The notes under the pieces are model-generated. The model worked only from the letters and a program-made list of their open reading frames with translations. It was not told where the DNA came from and did no database searches. 64,000 nucleotides of DNA, from NCBI RefSeq assembly GCF_037414475.1, contig NZ_CP147913.1, positions 7,128,001-7,192,000 of the forward strand, read 5' to 3'. Made by a program: the position numbers and the translations under genes. Source of the DNA: Myxococcus stipitatus (GTDB taxonomy: Bacteria > Myxococcota > Myxococcia > Myxococcales > Myxococcaceae). This document shows, piece by piece, positions 10,041-19,458 of this stretch (positions are counted from its first letter, which is position 1; the number at the start of each line of letters is the position of its first letter).

Positions 10041-11729
10041 ATGGCGCCGCTTCCCCACAGGATTCGTCGGCAACGCTGGCGGGTCCGGACGGGCTCCCCG
10101 GAGGAGGCCTTCGCCGCGCGCCAGCAGGTGCGCGACGAACTGGAGGGCGTGCTGATGCCCGCCTTCGAGCGCGCCTTCGACGAGGCCGCGCCAGGGGACG
10201 GCGTCGTGCACGTGTCCCGGCTGGAGCTTCACCTGCGCATCCCTGGCTCGGACGCCCTCGCGGCGCGGTTGCCCGAGCGGCTCTACCAGCAGGTGCGGGA
10301 GCAGCTGAGCCAGGCGGTCCGGAGTGGCGGCCTCGTGGACCGGGAGCACGGCACGGGGGGCCGGCACATGGAGCAGGGGGGCGCGTCCGGTGGAGTGGTG
10401 GTTCGAGGTGGAGCGTCGTCGGGGCCGCGAGGCGCGTCGGGTGTGATGGCGGGTCGAGGTCTCGCGGAGGTGACGCGCGGTGGTGTGCGCCGAGACGAGG
10501 AGTCCGGAGGACACACGGGGGCCGGCGAGGTGAAGGAAGCGCGTGGGCTCTGGCAGCTCCGGAGCCACTACCTGGAGACAGGTTCTCTGCCCTGGTCCTT
10601 GGTGGGACTGGAGCGGGAGCAGGTCCTCGGCACGCTGAAGTTGGAGGCGACCGAGGCGCTCGAGCATCTGCGTGTGCATGCAGTCACTGGGACTGGGCTC
10701 GATGCCCGTGAAGTGGCCTTCTGTTTCAGGCTGCTCCAGTTGCTCCCGGTCGAGCAATGGGCCCTCGTCGCCGCGGGAGTCGTGACAGGGGACCGGGGAG
10801 CGGAGGTCGCCCAGGCCATCGCCGTGTTGAGCGGTGAGTCCCCGGTGCCGCTCTCCCGCGACGCGCGGCTGATTCTTGCAGCGGTGCTCCTGGTCGCGAG
10901 CCGCACGGGACCGGAGACAGTCTCCGCTCAGGAGTGGGTGGCGCAGCTCGTTCGCGCCGTGGGAGAGAGCGGAGGCAGGACCGTCGAGGCGCTGACGTCG
11001 AGGCTGCCGGAACCGGCGGGCTCGCTGTTCAGACGTTGGTCGTCGCGGAAGGAAGGGCCGCGTCTCGAGGTCTCCCATCGGATGGCCTCTCAAGCGCATG
11101 CCGCGCGTGAGGGGCAGCCGGGCGCGCGCTCCGCGCCCTCTCCAGAGGTGCTTCACACCCCGGAGCCCGCGCGTGCCGCGCCCCGGCCTCCGGAGCGGAG
11201 CGCGGATGCCGAGCCCTTCCTGCTGCCGGTGAGCCACGCGGGGCTCCTGCTGTTGCACCCGTACCTGTCCCGCTTCTTCGAGAGCACCGGCGTCAAGGAG
11301 GCGAAGCGGGCGGAGCTTCCCGCCGACCAGTTGCCTCGCGCCGCGGCGCTGCTCCACCTGCTGGCGGTGGGGGAGGCGGAGGTCCACGAGTTCGAGCTGG
11401 ACTTCATCAAGCTGCTGCTCGGCCTGCCACCCGATGCGCCTCTCCCGGTCTCCAGCGGGCTGCTCCAGTCCTCGGACCATGAAGAGGCGGACGCGCTGTT
11501 GCAGGCCGTCATCGAACACTGGAAGGCGTTGAAGAACACGTCGGTGCAGGGACTGCGCGGTTCGTTCCTGCGACGCCGTGGCTTCGTGCGTGAACAAGAA
11601 CACGGCCTGCTGCTCCGCGTGGAGTCACAGGCCTTCGATGTCCTGCTGGGGGCCATTCCGTGGGGAATCGGCACGGTGAAGCTGTCATGGATGAGACGAC
11701 CCATCTTCACGGAATGGCCGACGCACTGA
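10041..11729 (+). CDS. contractile injection system tape-measure protein (Afp14-like)
   Basis: A 562-residue protein of the eCIS tape-measure family. The N-terminus (HRIRRQRWRVRTGSPEEAFA, then an amphipathic stretch ending LHLRIPG) and the C-terminus (LLPVSHAGLLLLHPYLSRFF, later LRGSFLRRRG and LLGAIPWGIGTVKLSWM) are the conserved ends of that family. Between residues about 95 and 165 is a Gly/Arg/Ser-rich low-complexity linker. In the Serratia antifeeding prophage Afp14 sets particle length, so the same is inferred here. Its last 43 bases overlap the ATPase gene start. Confidence 0.85.
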   Translation: MAPLPHRIRRQRWRVRTGSPEEAFAARQQVRDELEGVLMPAFERAFDEAAPGDGVVHVSRLELHLRIPGSDALAARLPERLYQQVREQLSQAVRSGGLVDREHGTGGRHMEQGGASGGVVVRGGASSGPRGASGVMAGRGLAEVTRGGVRRDEESGGHTGAGEVKEARGLWQLRSHYLETGSLPWSLVGLEREQVLGTLKLEATEALEHLRVHAVTGTGLDAREVAFCFRLLQLLPVEQWALVAAGVVTGDRGAEVAQAIAVLSGESPVPLSRDARLILAAVLLVASRTGPETVSAQEWVAQLVRAVGESGGRTVEALTSRLPEPAGSLFRRWSSRKEGPRLEVSHRMASQAHAAREGQPGARSAPSPEVLHTPEPARAAPRPPERSADAEPFLLPVSHAGLLLLHPYLSRFFESTGVKEAKRAELPADQLPRAAALLHLLAVGEAEVHEFELDFIKLLLGLPPDAPLPVSSGLLQSSDHEEADALLQAVIEHWKALKNTSVQGLRGSFLRRRGFVREQEHGLLLRVESQAFDVLLGAIPWGIGTVKLSWMRRPIFTEWPTH

Positions 11730-13066
11730 CGGACAACGCGAAGGACCTCGAGCGCGAGTTCGAGTGGTTCGCGCGGTTCCTCGATGCCCGGCTCAAGTCC
11801 TACTTCGGCTCGGGGGAAGGGCCTCGCGAGGACCCCCGGAAATTGCCGCCTCCGTCGCTCGACGGGAGCCGCTCGCCGTACGCCCTGTTCATCCAGCAGC
11901 ACCAGGTGCCACCGCCCCAGCGGCTCATCCTCCTGCTCGCGCTGCTGCCCCATGTCCGGCCCCAGTTGCTCGACGTGCTGTGGACGCGCAACGAAGCCAC
12001 CCAGCGAGGCTTCACCGAGTTCGGCGGCGCGCATGGCGCAAACCACGGCGGGTTCCTTCCCACTGGAGAGACCGCGGCCTTCCTGCTGTCGGGCGACGAC
12101 CTGGCCGCGCGCTTCGAGACGACGCGCCTGTTCGAGGGCGACCACTTCCTCGCGCGCAACAACGTGCTGCACCTGTCGCCCGTGGCGGCGGGGGAGTCCC
12201 AGCTCGGCGGGGTGCTGACCCTCGCGCGTGAGTACCTGCACCGGTTCACCACGGGCCTGGAGCGCAAGCCCACCTTCAACAGCGACTTCCCGGCGCGCCT
12301 CATCCAGACCGAGATGGAGTGGAAGGACCTGGTCCTTCCCCAGAGCACCCTGGAGCAATTGGAGGAAGTGAAGAGCTGGGTGCTGCATGGCCGCGCCCTG
12401 CTGCGCGACTGGGGCATGAGCCACAAGCTGCGCCCGGGCTTCACCAGCCTCTTCCACGGGCCCCCGGGGACGGGGAAGACCTTGTCCGCATGCCTGCTGG
12501 GAAAGCACTGCGGATGTGACGTCTACAAGGTCGACCTGAGCATGGTCGTCTCGAAGTACATCGGCGAGACGGAGAAGAACCTCGCGCGGGTGTTCGACCT
12601 GGCCGAGCACAAGCGGTGGATTCTCTTCTTCGACGAAGCGGACGCCCTCTTCGGAAAGCGGACCCGGGTGGACGACTCGCACGACCGCTTCGCGAACCAG
12701 GAGATCAGCTTCCTGCTCCAGCGCATCGAGGACTTCGACGGAGTGGTCATCCTGGCCTCGAACTTCAAGGCCAACATCGACGACGCCTTCGTCCGCCGCT
12801 TCCAGTCCGTGGTGCAGTTCCCCGTGCCTCGGCCGGCAGAGCGCCTGCGCCTGTGGAAGGAGGCCTTCCCTGTCAAGGCGACGCTCGAGGCGCGCATCGA
12901 CCTGGCTCGCATCGCGGAGCGGTTCGACGTCGCGGGCGGAACCATCATGAACGTCGTCCGGTACTCCTCGCTCAAGGCGCTGGGACGGGGTGGCAGCACC
13001 ATCCTGCTCGAGGACGTGGAGGAAGGGCTTCGCCGCGAGCTCCTGAAGGAAGGGCGGTCGCTCTAG
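11687..13066 (+). CDS. AAA+ ATPase of the eCIS (Afp15-like)
   Basis: A 459-residue AAA+ ATPase. Walker A GPPGTGKT is at residues 258-265 and Walker B ILFFDEAD at about 312-319 (D316, E317), followed by a second region of homology with VRRFQSVVQFP (arginine finger) and a C-terminal lid. The N-terminal 200 residues are the helical domain that accompanies this ATPase in eCIS. Afp15-type ATPases are needed for particle assembly or cargo loading. ATG 11687 is preferred; it overlaps the tape-measure gene by 43 bases in another frame. ATG 11714 is an alternative start, with GTG 11660 less likely. The DUF4157 gene follows after 3 bases. Confidence 0.9.
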   Translation: MDETTHLHGMADALTDNAKDLEREFEWFARFLDARLKSYFGSGEGPREDPRKLPPPSLDGSRSPYALFIQQHQVPPPQRLILLLALLPHVRPQLLDVLWTRNEATQRGFTEFGGAHGANHGGFLPTGETAAFLLSGDDLAARFETTRLFEGDHFLARNNVLHLSPVAAGESQLGGVLTLAREYLHRFTTGLERKPTFNSDFPARLIQTEMEWKDLVLPQSTLEQLEEVKSWVLHGRALLRDWGMSHKLRPGFTSLFHGPPGTGKTLSACLLGKHCGCDVYKVDLSMVVSKYIGETEKNLARVFDLAEHKRWILFFDEADALFGKRTRVDDSHDRFANQEISFLLQRIEDFDGVVILASNFKANIDDAFVRRFQSVVQFPVPRPAERLRLWKEAFPVKATLEARIDLARIAERFDVAGGTIMNVVRYSSLKALGRGGSTILLEDVEEGLRRELLKEGRSL

Positions 13067-13069
13067 GCC

Positions 13070-16000
13070 ATGGAAACCGCGCAGCACAAGACGGTGAATC
13101 GCGCCGCGACGACGCGTCCGGCCCCGGCGGTGCATCCCGTCGTGCAGGGCTCGTCCGGCCCCGCCGTACAGCTCCAGAGCGCGCTCCGGGTGTCCTCGCC
13201 CAAGGACTCCGCCGAGGTGGAGGCCGAGTCCACCGCCAGGAAGGTCATGAGCATGAGCACGCCCGAGGCCACCGTGACGGCCACGGGCGCCGGCGGTGCG
13301 GGCCTCCAGCGCAAGCCCGGCGTGGATGAGAAGCTCAAGGACGGGCCGCCGCGCCGCATGCGGTCACCCCACGTCGCCCGGTTCGCGGACGCCGTGGGGT
13401 TGATGCAGCGCAAGGCCGAGGGCCAGCCCAACGTGGCCTCCAACGTCGCGGCGGACATCGCCAACAGCGGCTCTTCGGGCTCTCCGCTGCCGCTGAGCGT
13501 GCGCCGCTTCATGGAGCCGCGCTTCAAGGCGGACTTCAGCGGGGTCCGCATCCACACGGGCGCCAAGGCCTCGCAGTTGAGCCGGCAGCTCAATGCCCAG
13601 GCCTTCACGGTGGGCAATCAAATCTTCTTCGGCAAGGACCGCTTCCGGCCCGAGAGCGCGGACGGCCAGGAGCTCATCGCGCACGAGCTCACCCACACCA
13701 TCCAACAGGGCGCCGCCCCACAGCAGGCCACCGTCCACCGAAGCGAAGACGTCACCGTGACGCAGCAGTCGACGCCGCAGGTCCAGCGCCTGGGCATCAG
13801 CGACGCGCTCGATTACTTCGCCGACAAGGCCTACAACATTCCCGGCTACCGGATGTTCACCATCATCCTGGGAGTCAACCCCATCAACATGAGCCGCGTG
13901 GACCGTAGCGCGGCCAACATCCTTCGCGCCGTCATCGAGTTCCTCCCGGGTGGGCACCTCATCACCCAGGCGTTGGACAACCACGGTGTCTTCGAGAAGG
14001 TGGGCGCCTGGGTCGAGGAGCAGATCCGCTCGTTGGGGATGACAGGCAGCATCATCAAGGACGCCATCAACCGCTTCCTCGACTCGCTGGGCTGGTCGGA
14101 CATCTTCGACCTGGGCGGTGTCTGGGACCGGGCCAAACGCATCTTCACCGAACCCATCGACCGCATCATCAGCTTCGGCAAGGGGCTGGTCACCGGCATC
14201 ATCCGGTTCATCAAGGACGCCATCCTGCGCCCGCTCGGGAGGCTGGCGGAGGGGACACGCGGCTACGACTTGCTCAAGGCCATCCTGGGCGAGGACCCCG
14301 TCACCGGAGACCCGGTGCCTCGCACCGCCGACACGCTGATTGGCGGCTTCATGAAGCTGATTGGCCAGGAGGAGGTCTGGAACAACCTGAAGCAGGCCAA
14401 CGCGGTGGCTCGCGCCTGGGCCTGGTTCCAGGGGGCCATGGGCTCGTTGATGGGCTTCGTGCGAGAGATTCCGGGGCTGTTCGTCCGGGCCTTTACGTCG
14501 CTCGAGCTGATGGACATCGTCCTGTTGCCTCGCGCCTTCTCCAAGGTGGCGTCGGTGTTCGGCAACTTCATCGGACGGTTCATCAGCTGGGCGGGAGAGT
14601 CCGTCTGGAACCTGCTGGAGATCATCTTCGCGGTGGTGGCGCCCGGGGTGATGCCGTACCTGCGCAGGGCGGCCGCGACGTTCCGCACCATCCTGCGCAA
14701 CCCCATCGGCTTCATTGGCAACCTGGTTCGCGCGGGCATCATGGGCTTCCGTCAGTTCTCCGCGAACTTCCTGACCCACCTGCGTGCATCGCTCGTCGGC
14801 TGGATTACGGGGGCGATGGGAGGCGCGGGCATCCACATCCCGCAGGGCCTCACGCTGCCGGAGATTCTCAAGTTCGTGCTGAGCGTGTTGGGGCTCACCT
14901 GGCAGAACATCCGCCAGAAGCTGGTGCGAGCCGTTGGTGAGTCCGCGGTGCGTGCGATGGAGACCGCGTTCGACCTGGTCGTCACGCTCGTGACGCAGGG
15001 GCCCGCCGCGGCGTGGGAGAAGATTCTGGAGAGCCTCACCAACCTTCGCGACATGGTCATGGAGCAGATCATGACCTTCGTGAAGGACCGCGTGGTGCAG
15101 GCGGCGATTACGCGGCTGTTGACGAGCCTCAACCCCGCGGGCGCGTTCATCCAGGCCATCATCGCCATCTACAACACGGTGATGTTCTTCGTGGAGCGGC
15201 TGCGCCAGATTTCGCAGGTGGCGGTGTCGTTCATCGACTCGATGACGGCCATCGCCAGTGGCGCGTTGGCCCCCGCGGCGAGCCGCGTGGAACGGACGAT
15301 GGCGGGGCTCCTGACGCTCGTCATCAGCTTCCTGGCGCGCATCGCGGGCCTGGGGCGGGTGAGCGACGCGGTGACGGGAGTCATCAACCGGGTTCGCCAG
15401 CCCATCGACCGCGGCCTCGACAGGGTGGTGGATTGGATCATCGCGCAGGCGCGACGGCTGGGCCGGTTCATCGCGCAGGCGGGTGTGCCGCAGGACCCGG
15501 CGGAGCGGCTGCGGCTCGGCATGAGGGCGGCGCTGGCCGCGGTCAACCGGTTCGCGGGCAGGCGCGTGGGAGTGGCGGTGCTCAATCCGCTGCTCGCCGC
15601 CATCCGGATCCGCTATGGCTTCCAGACCCTGAGCCTGTTCCCCGCACAGCGCCGCTGGGGTGTGCGAGGCCAGGTCAACCCGACCGCTGATGGGATTGGC
15701 GACGCGCTGAACGAGTCGACTCCGGCGTCGGAGGGGTTCCGCTACGGCATCCGGACGACTCCGGGTGTCATCGATGGCCCGCGCGTGGGCCAGTCCCGGG
15801 GAGGGCAGCTGAGCGCGGCCTCGGGCGCGAGGTCTCCGCGCGGGTACATCGGCAACACGCCCGTGTCCCTTGGCGGCCCTCAACCGTCCAGCATCGCGAG
15901 CCAGTACCTCTCCGCCTTCGGTTCACCCCAGGAGGCGGGCCAGCGCTTCAGCCTGGTCATCGCGGTGAACGCCGTGAACGACCTGGCCGGCCGGAACGCC

Positions 16001-17266
16001 GCCGAAGTCACCCGGCGAGCCTCTGGTGGCGCGGGTGCGGCGTATCCATGGGCCGTCATCGGGTTGATGTGGAGGCCGCGCTGGTTCGACCGGACGACGA
16101 ACGCCGAAGTCGCCGACATCAACGTGGTGCGCAACGCCTACAACAATGCGCAGCTCACTCCGCCCGAGGCACGTGCGGCCGCCGATGCCGAAGAGGCACG
16201 CAACCGGTCCAACGCGGCGGTCATCCCCTATGGCGCCTTGCGCACGCAGCTCCTCCAGTCTGGCGAGACGGCGGCCTTCCGCGGTGGCTTGCTGCAACGG
16301 GTGGATGCGGTCTTCGTCCACGTCTCCGACCCGGACACCGTCAACTTCAACCCCGCGCGAGAAGGGGCCGGTGGTGCTGGCAACGAGGCCCTCTTCCAGC
16401 GGTTCGACCGAATCCTCAATGCCATCACGCGAGATGTGGGGCCGCGGTCGCGCCGAGGGCGGCCGCAGAGCGACGGAGGGGGCCCCATCGTCGCGACGGG
16501 CGGCTATGAGTTCGAACTCCGGATGGACCCGCCGGTGACGGGACAGACGGCGGACCTGAGGACGCGGCTCAGCGCGCAACTCGACATGGCCGTGCGTCAG
16601 GCGATGGCCTCCGTCGACCCGCGCTCGGTCTACTTCCCGGAGCCCAACCTCCTCATCCAGCTCACCCCGCAGACCCTCCGAGCATCCTTCGGGACGGGCC
16701 GGCTGGAGTCTCGCCGGCTCATCTCGAGCATCGAGGCGAGCGGCGCGCGTCCCCGTCTGGTCTTTGACCTCCGGGCTTCGCTGGCGACGGGAGCGCAGCG
16801 ATTCGAAATCTCGGCCGAGGGCACCTCCATCCGGTCGACCTGGGGGCAGATGGATGACGTGAGCAATGCCGAGCTGGAGGCCATGTTGAACAGCGCGCAG
16901 TCGCATGCCCGTCAGCGCAACTGGGCGCTGCAGGTCTGCACGTCGTATGGCCTGCCATCACAGACCGCGCTCAGGCCCCTGAACGACCTGTGGATGCGGT
17001 ACTTCCCTGTCTCGTCGCTGCTGTGCGGTTACGACGTGGGAACCCTGAAGCAGAACGTGGTGGGCAACCGGTTCACGTCCATGAGCGGATATGGACAGGT
17101 CGACGCCATCCGCCAGCAGTTGTTGCTCTCCATCTCCCGCGGACAGACGCCCACGGCGGAGCATGTCCAGTTGGCGGACCGCATCGTCGAGCTCGCACGG
17201 CAGGGCGGACTCGGGCTCGGAAGGGCCCTGGCGGAGATGTTCCGTCGGAGCAGCTCGAGCGGGTAG
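13070..17266 (+). CDS. DUF4157 (eCIS core domain) protein, candidate injected effector
   Basis: A 1398-residue protein ending the eCIS operon. Residues 1-135 are a disordered Pro/Ala/Ser leader. Residues about 139-215 are the DUF4157 domain: LPLSVRRFMEPRF, then DFSGVRIHTG and the zinc-peptidase-like HELTH at 205-209. This domain is known to be enriched in proteins linked to eCIS loci and is thought to mark cargo. Residues about 240-830 are a series of amphipathic and hydrophobic helices (IISFGKGLVTGIIRFIKDAI, FIQAIIAIYNTVMFFVERL), suggesting membrane insertion or helical packing. Residues about 850-1398 are a mixed domain with no recognised catalytic motif. There is no Sec signal peptide, so export through the particle is inferred. 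Confidence 0.85.
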   Translation: METAQHKTVNRAATTRPAPAVHPVVQGSSGPAVQLQSALRVSSPKDSAEVEAESTARKVMSMSTPEATVTATGAGGAGLQRKPGVDEKLKDGPPRRMRSPHVARFADAVGLMQRKAEGQPNVASNVAADIANSGSSGSPLPLSVRRFMEPRFKADFSGVRIHTGAKASQLSRQLNAQAFTVGNQIFFGKDRFRPESADGQELIAHELTHTIQQGAAPQQATVHRSEDVTVTQQSTPQVQRLGISDALDYFADKAYNIPGYRMFTIILGVNPINMSRVDRSAANILRAVIEFLPGGHLITQALDNHGVFEKVGAWVEEQIRSLGMTGSIIKDAINRFLDSLGWSDIFDLGGVWDRAKRIFTEPIDRIISFGKGLVTGIIRFIKDAILRPLGRLAEGTRGYDLLKAILGEDPVTGDPVPRTADTLIGGFMKLIGQEEVWNNLKQANAVARAWAWFQGAMGSLMGFVREIPGLFVRAFTSLELMDIVLLPRAFSKVASVFGNFIGRFISWAGESVWNLLEIIFAVVAPGVMPYLRRAAATFRTILRNPIGFIGNLVRAGIMGFRQFSANFLTHLRASLVGWITGAMGGAGIHIPQGLTLPEILKFVLSVLGLTWQNIRQKLVRAVGESAVRAMETAFDLVVTLVTQGPAAAWEKILESLTNLRDMVMEQIMTFVKDRVVQAAITRLLTSLNPAGAFIQAIIAIYNTVMFFVERLRQISQVAVSFIDSMTAIASGALAPAASRVERTMAGLLTLVISFLARIAGLGRVSDAVTGVINRVRQPIDRGLDRVVDWIIAQARRLGRFIAQAGVPQDPAERLRLGMRAALAAVNRFAGRRVGVAVLNPLLAAIRIRYGFQTLSLFPAQRRWGVRGQVNPTADGIGDALNESTPASEGFRYGIRTTPGVIDGPRVGQSRGGQLSAASGARSPRGYIGNTPVSLGGPQPSSIASQYLSAFGSPQEAGQRFSLVIAVNAVNDLAGRNAAEVTRRASGGAGAAYPWAVIGLMWRPRWFDRTTNAEVADINVVRNAYNNAQLTPPEARAAADAEEARNRSNAAVIPYGALRTQLLQSGETAAFRGGLLQRVDAVFVHVSDPDTVNFNPAREGAGGAGNEALFQRFDRILNAITRDVGPRSRRGRPQSDGGGPIVATGGYEFELRMDPPVTGQTADLRTRLSAQLDMAVRQAMASVDPRSVYFPEPNLLIQLTPQTLRASFGTGRLESRRLISSIEASGARPRLVFDLRASLATGAQRFEISAEGTSIRSTWGQMDDVSNAELEAMLNSAQSHARQRNWALQVCTSYGLPSQTALRPLNDLWMRYFPVSSLLCGYDVGTLKQNVVGNRFTSMSGYGQVDAIRQQLLLSISRGQTPTAEHVQLADRIVELARQGGLGLGRALAEMFRRSSSSG

Positions 17267-17267
17267 T

Positions 17268-17303
17268 CCTCCCCTTCGAGAGCCGAGGCTTCGAAAGGGG
17301 AGG
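17268..17303. terminator. hairpin terminator between convergent genes
   Basis: An inverted repeat lies in the 54-base gap between the convergent DUF4157 gene and the small lipoprotein gene. The left arm CCTCCCCTTCGAG pairs with CTTCGAAAGGGGAGG, with one bulged A. There is no U tract. It is well placed to end the eCIS transcript and the opposing one. Confidence 0.55.
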
Positions 17304-17320
17304 GTTCCGTGGGAACGGGC

Positions 17321-17806
17321 TCAGGGCTCGTTCGCGCGGAGCAGGTCCCTCATCGTCGCGAACAAGGGCTTGAGCGCTTCGGGCTGCTTGTCGGGGTCCA
17401 CCACCGTGCTCTTCCGCACATCACAGGACTCATAGGTGAGCTCGTAGGTCCCCTGGTCGTAGCAATCCGGGCAGCCATACTGCGCATCCCAGGTGATGGT
17501 GTTTCCGGAGTCGAGCGCGGTCTTCACCGCATCGAGCTCCGCCGCGGTCAGCATGAAGTCCCGCGTCGTCTCGGGGCGCCCTTGGTGGTCCGCGCGGGCC
17601 GCGCTTCCAACACCCTCGCTCGACACCACGACCTTGCCGATGCAGCCCTCGTGGCAGAAGCCATAGTACTCCTCGAAGGTCAGCTTGAAGGACGCGCACG
17701 CGACCTCCCGCTTCGTGTCATCCTCGGACCCGTCGGGCGAGCCCTCCGAACCGCCGCAGCCCACGGCCAGCACCGCGACAGCCACTCCTCCAATCAACCA
17801 CTTCAT
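17321..17806 (-). CDS. small Cys-containing lipoprotein, function unknown
   Basis: A 161-residue lipoprotein. A type II signal MKWLIGGVAVAVLAVGC has its lipobox Cys at about residue 17, followed by an acidic Gly/Ser spacer. The mature part has six Cys, probably three disulfides, some in pairs (CHEGC, CPDC). ATG 17806 is chosen over GTG 17812 because AAAGGAG lies five bases before the ATG and overlaps the GTG. No domain is recognised. It is convergent with the eCIS operon, so its transcription is separate. Confidence 0.7.
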   Translation of the reverse strand: MKWLIGGVAVAVLAVGCGGSEGSPDGSEDDTKREVACASFKLTFEEYYGFCHEGCIGKVVVSSEGVGSAARADHQGRPETTRDFMLTAAELDAVKTALDSGNTITWDAQYGCPDCYDQGTYELTYESCDVRKSTVVDPDKQPEALKPLFATMRDLLRANEP

Positions 17807-18079
17807 CAGCACTCCTTTGTGAGAGGCATGGGCAGCAAAGCAATTCTATTGCCAGATTCAGGTACCTGATTTCTCGCGAGGGACTGATGACCTCGGAGCG
17901 GATTTTCCGAGGGCGCCCACGAAAATCCATGAACCCCATCCGTCGTCCAACGGAGCTCGCGGGAGGCGTGTCGAGCGCGGACAGCGCGTTCGATGTTGTT
18001 CGGAAGGAGGATGTCCATGGGCCCCAGGATGCGCGTGTTCCTACCCTGAGCACCCGCTCAGCGCTGCATGAGGGAGGCG

Positions 18080-19315
18080 TCAGCGGGTGACCACGCAGCC
18101 CGGAGGGAGTGGGCTCGTGTCGAGCGTGGGGGCGGGGGCGATGAGGACGACCTGTCGCAGGGGAAGCTGGGCGAGGGGCGCGAGGTCCCGCACCTGTGGG
18201 CAGCGGTTGAGGATGATTCGCTCGAGTGTGCTCACCCTGGCCAACGGAGCGAGGTCTTGCACCGGAAGGTCCTCGAGCGTCAGCTCCCTGAGCGCGGGAA
18301 GTTCCTCCAAGGCCTTCAGGTCCCGCACCTTGGGACAATGCGAGATGAACAACTCCTCCATCGCGGCGGCCTTCAGTTCGGGGAGCGCGGTGGAGAGCTC
18401 GGAGAGGTGGAGGACACGCAGCCTCTGGAGCTGTTGAAGGAAGGACAGGTCCTTGAGGCCCGGCACTCCCGTCAGCGCCAGCTGGGTGAGTGAGGAGAGG
18501 CTCGCCAGGGGCTGGCCGTCGGAGAGCTTGGGTCCTCCCAGGAACAACACCTGGAGCCCGCTGGATGCGAGCGGGCGCAAGTCCTTCAACAAGGGAAGCC
18601 GCCGAGCCGACAAGCGTCGCAGCTTCGGGAGGTCCTCCAGGAACGCCAGGTTGGACAGTCCCACGCAGTCATCCAGGACGAGTGCTTCCAGGTTCGCCAG
18701 CGTGGCCAGCGGGCCGAAGTCCTTCAGTCGCTCGTTGCCGGACAGGTCGAGCCGCCGCAGGGACTTCAGTGAAGCCAGAGGCGAGAGGTCCTCGAGCGTG
18801 GGGTTGAAGGTGAGGTCGAGGGAGTGAAGGGCGGGGAGTTCGCGCAGCGGAGAGAGGTCCGGGAGCAGCTCCATGGCGGAGAGGACGAGCTGCTCCATGC
18901 GCGGCGTCTGCGTGAGGAAGTCGAGGCTCTCGATGGCCTCATTGGCGGTGAGGTCCAGGGCGCGCAGTTCGTGCGCTTCGTGAAGGGGAGAGACCTCCAC
19001 GTTCACCTGGCTCGCATTGATGGAGGTGAGGGGGGCGAGGGCCGGACCGACGTCCAACGCGTCGCCCTCCACGAGCTGGACATGCCGGACGAGGGACCAC
19101 CAGAAGGGCGGCGCCATGCCCTGCTGGAGTCGCCGCCACGAGGTGGCCGGTGCCGCGCGCGCGGTGTCGGGCCATGACGCCAAGGCATTCTGGGCCCGGG
19201 TGACGGCCTCCTCGCGTTCACCCTCGGGCAACCCTTCGAGCAACTCCATGGCCTTGGCGAAGCGGTCCGCCGACGGGGGCTGCGCGAGCAGCTTGTCGAG
19301 CATGTCCATGGTCAT
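18080..19315 (-). CDS. leucine-rich-repeat protein, cytoplasmic
   Basis: A 411-residue protein with an N-terminal helical domain (residues 1-95, ending near the WWSLVRH segment) and about twelve LRRs of 21-23 residues of the SDS22-like consensus, e.g. LPALHSLDLTFNPTLEDLSP and LRRLDLSGNERLKDFGPL. No signal peptide or transmembrane segment is seen, so a cytoplasmic binding scaffold is likely. Such repeats bind protein partners; no partner can be named. The start is one of three nearby Met codons (19315, 19309, 19303), none with a strong ribosome site. Confidence 0.75.
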   Translation of the reverse strand: MTMDMLDKLLAQPPSADRFAKAMELLEGLPEGEREEAVTRAQNALASWPDTARAAPATSWRRLQQGMAPPFWWSLVRHVQLVEGDALDVGPALAPLTSINASQVNVEVSPLHEAHELRALDLTANEAIESLDFLTQTPRMEQLVLSAMELLPDLSPLRELPALHSLDLTFNPTLEDLSPLASLKSLRRLDLSGNERLKDFGPLATLANLEALVLDDCVGLSNLAFLEDLPKLRRLSARRLPLLKDLRPLASSGLQVLFLGGPKLSDGQPLASLSSLTQLALTGVPGLKDLSFLQQLQRLRVLHLSELSTALPELKAAAMEELFISHCPKVRDLKALEELPALRELTLEDLPVQDLAPLARVSTLERIILNRCPQVRDLAPLAQLPLRQVVLIAPAPTLDTSPLPPGCVVTR

Positions 19316-19458
19316 CCATTCGAGAGGGCTTGCCCTCGAGTCGCGGAGAGCGACTGGGCTTGCGTCATCATCCGCAACCCCAGGCACCAGGGCAACCCGA
19401 GGGCCACGAAGGTGGGCGTCACGAAACACACGCCGTGTTCTGGGAGTGGCAGTGCCCT

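Noticed and set aside
7881..11603. 1240-codon open frame on the minus strand opposite the eCIS genes
   Set aside because: Arg/His/Gln-rich composition typical of antisense frames in high-GC DNA; the plus-strand genes here have conserved families and correct spacing.
13364..15883. 839-codon minus-strand frame opposite the DUF4157 gene
   Set aside because: Low-information Arg/Asp/His-rich sequence; the opposite frame has DUF4157 motifs.
1..17266. Reading the first operon as a type VI secretion system
   Set aside because: The AAA+ ATPase is not ClpV-like, membrane-complex genes are absent from the visible part, and the tape-measure and DUF4157 genes are eCIS traits.
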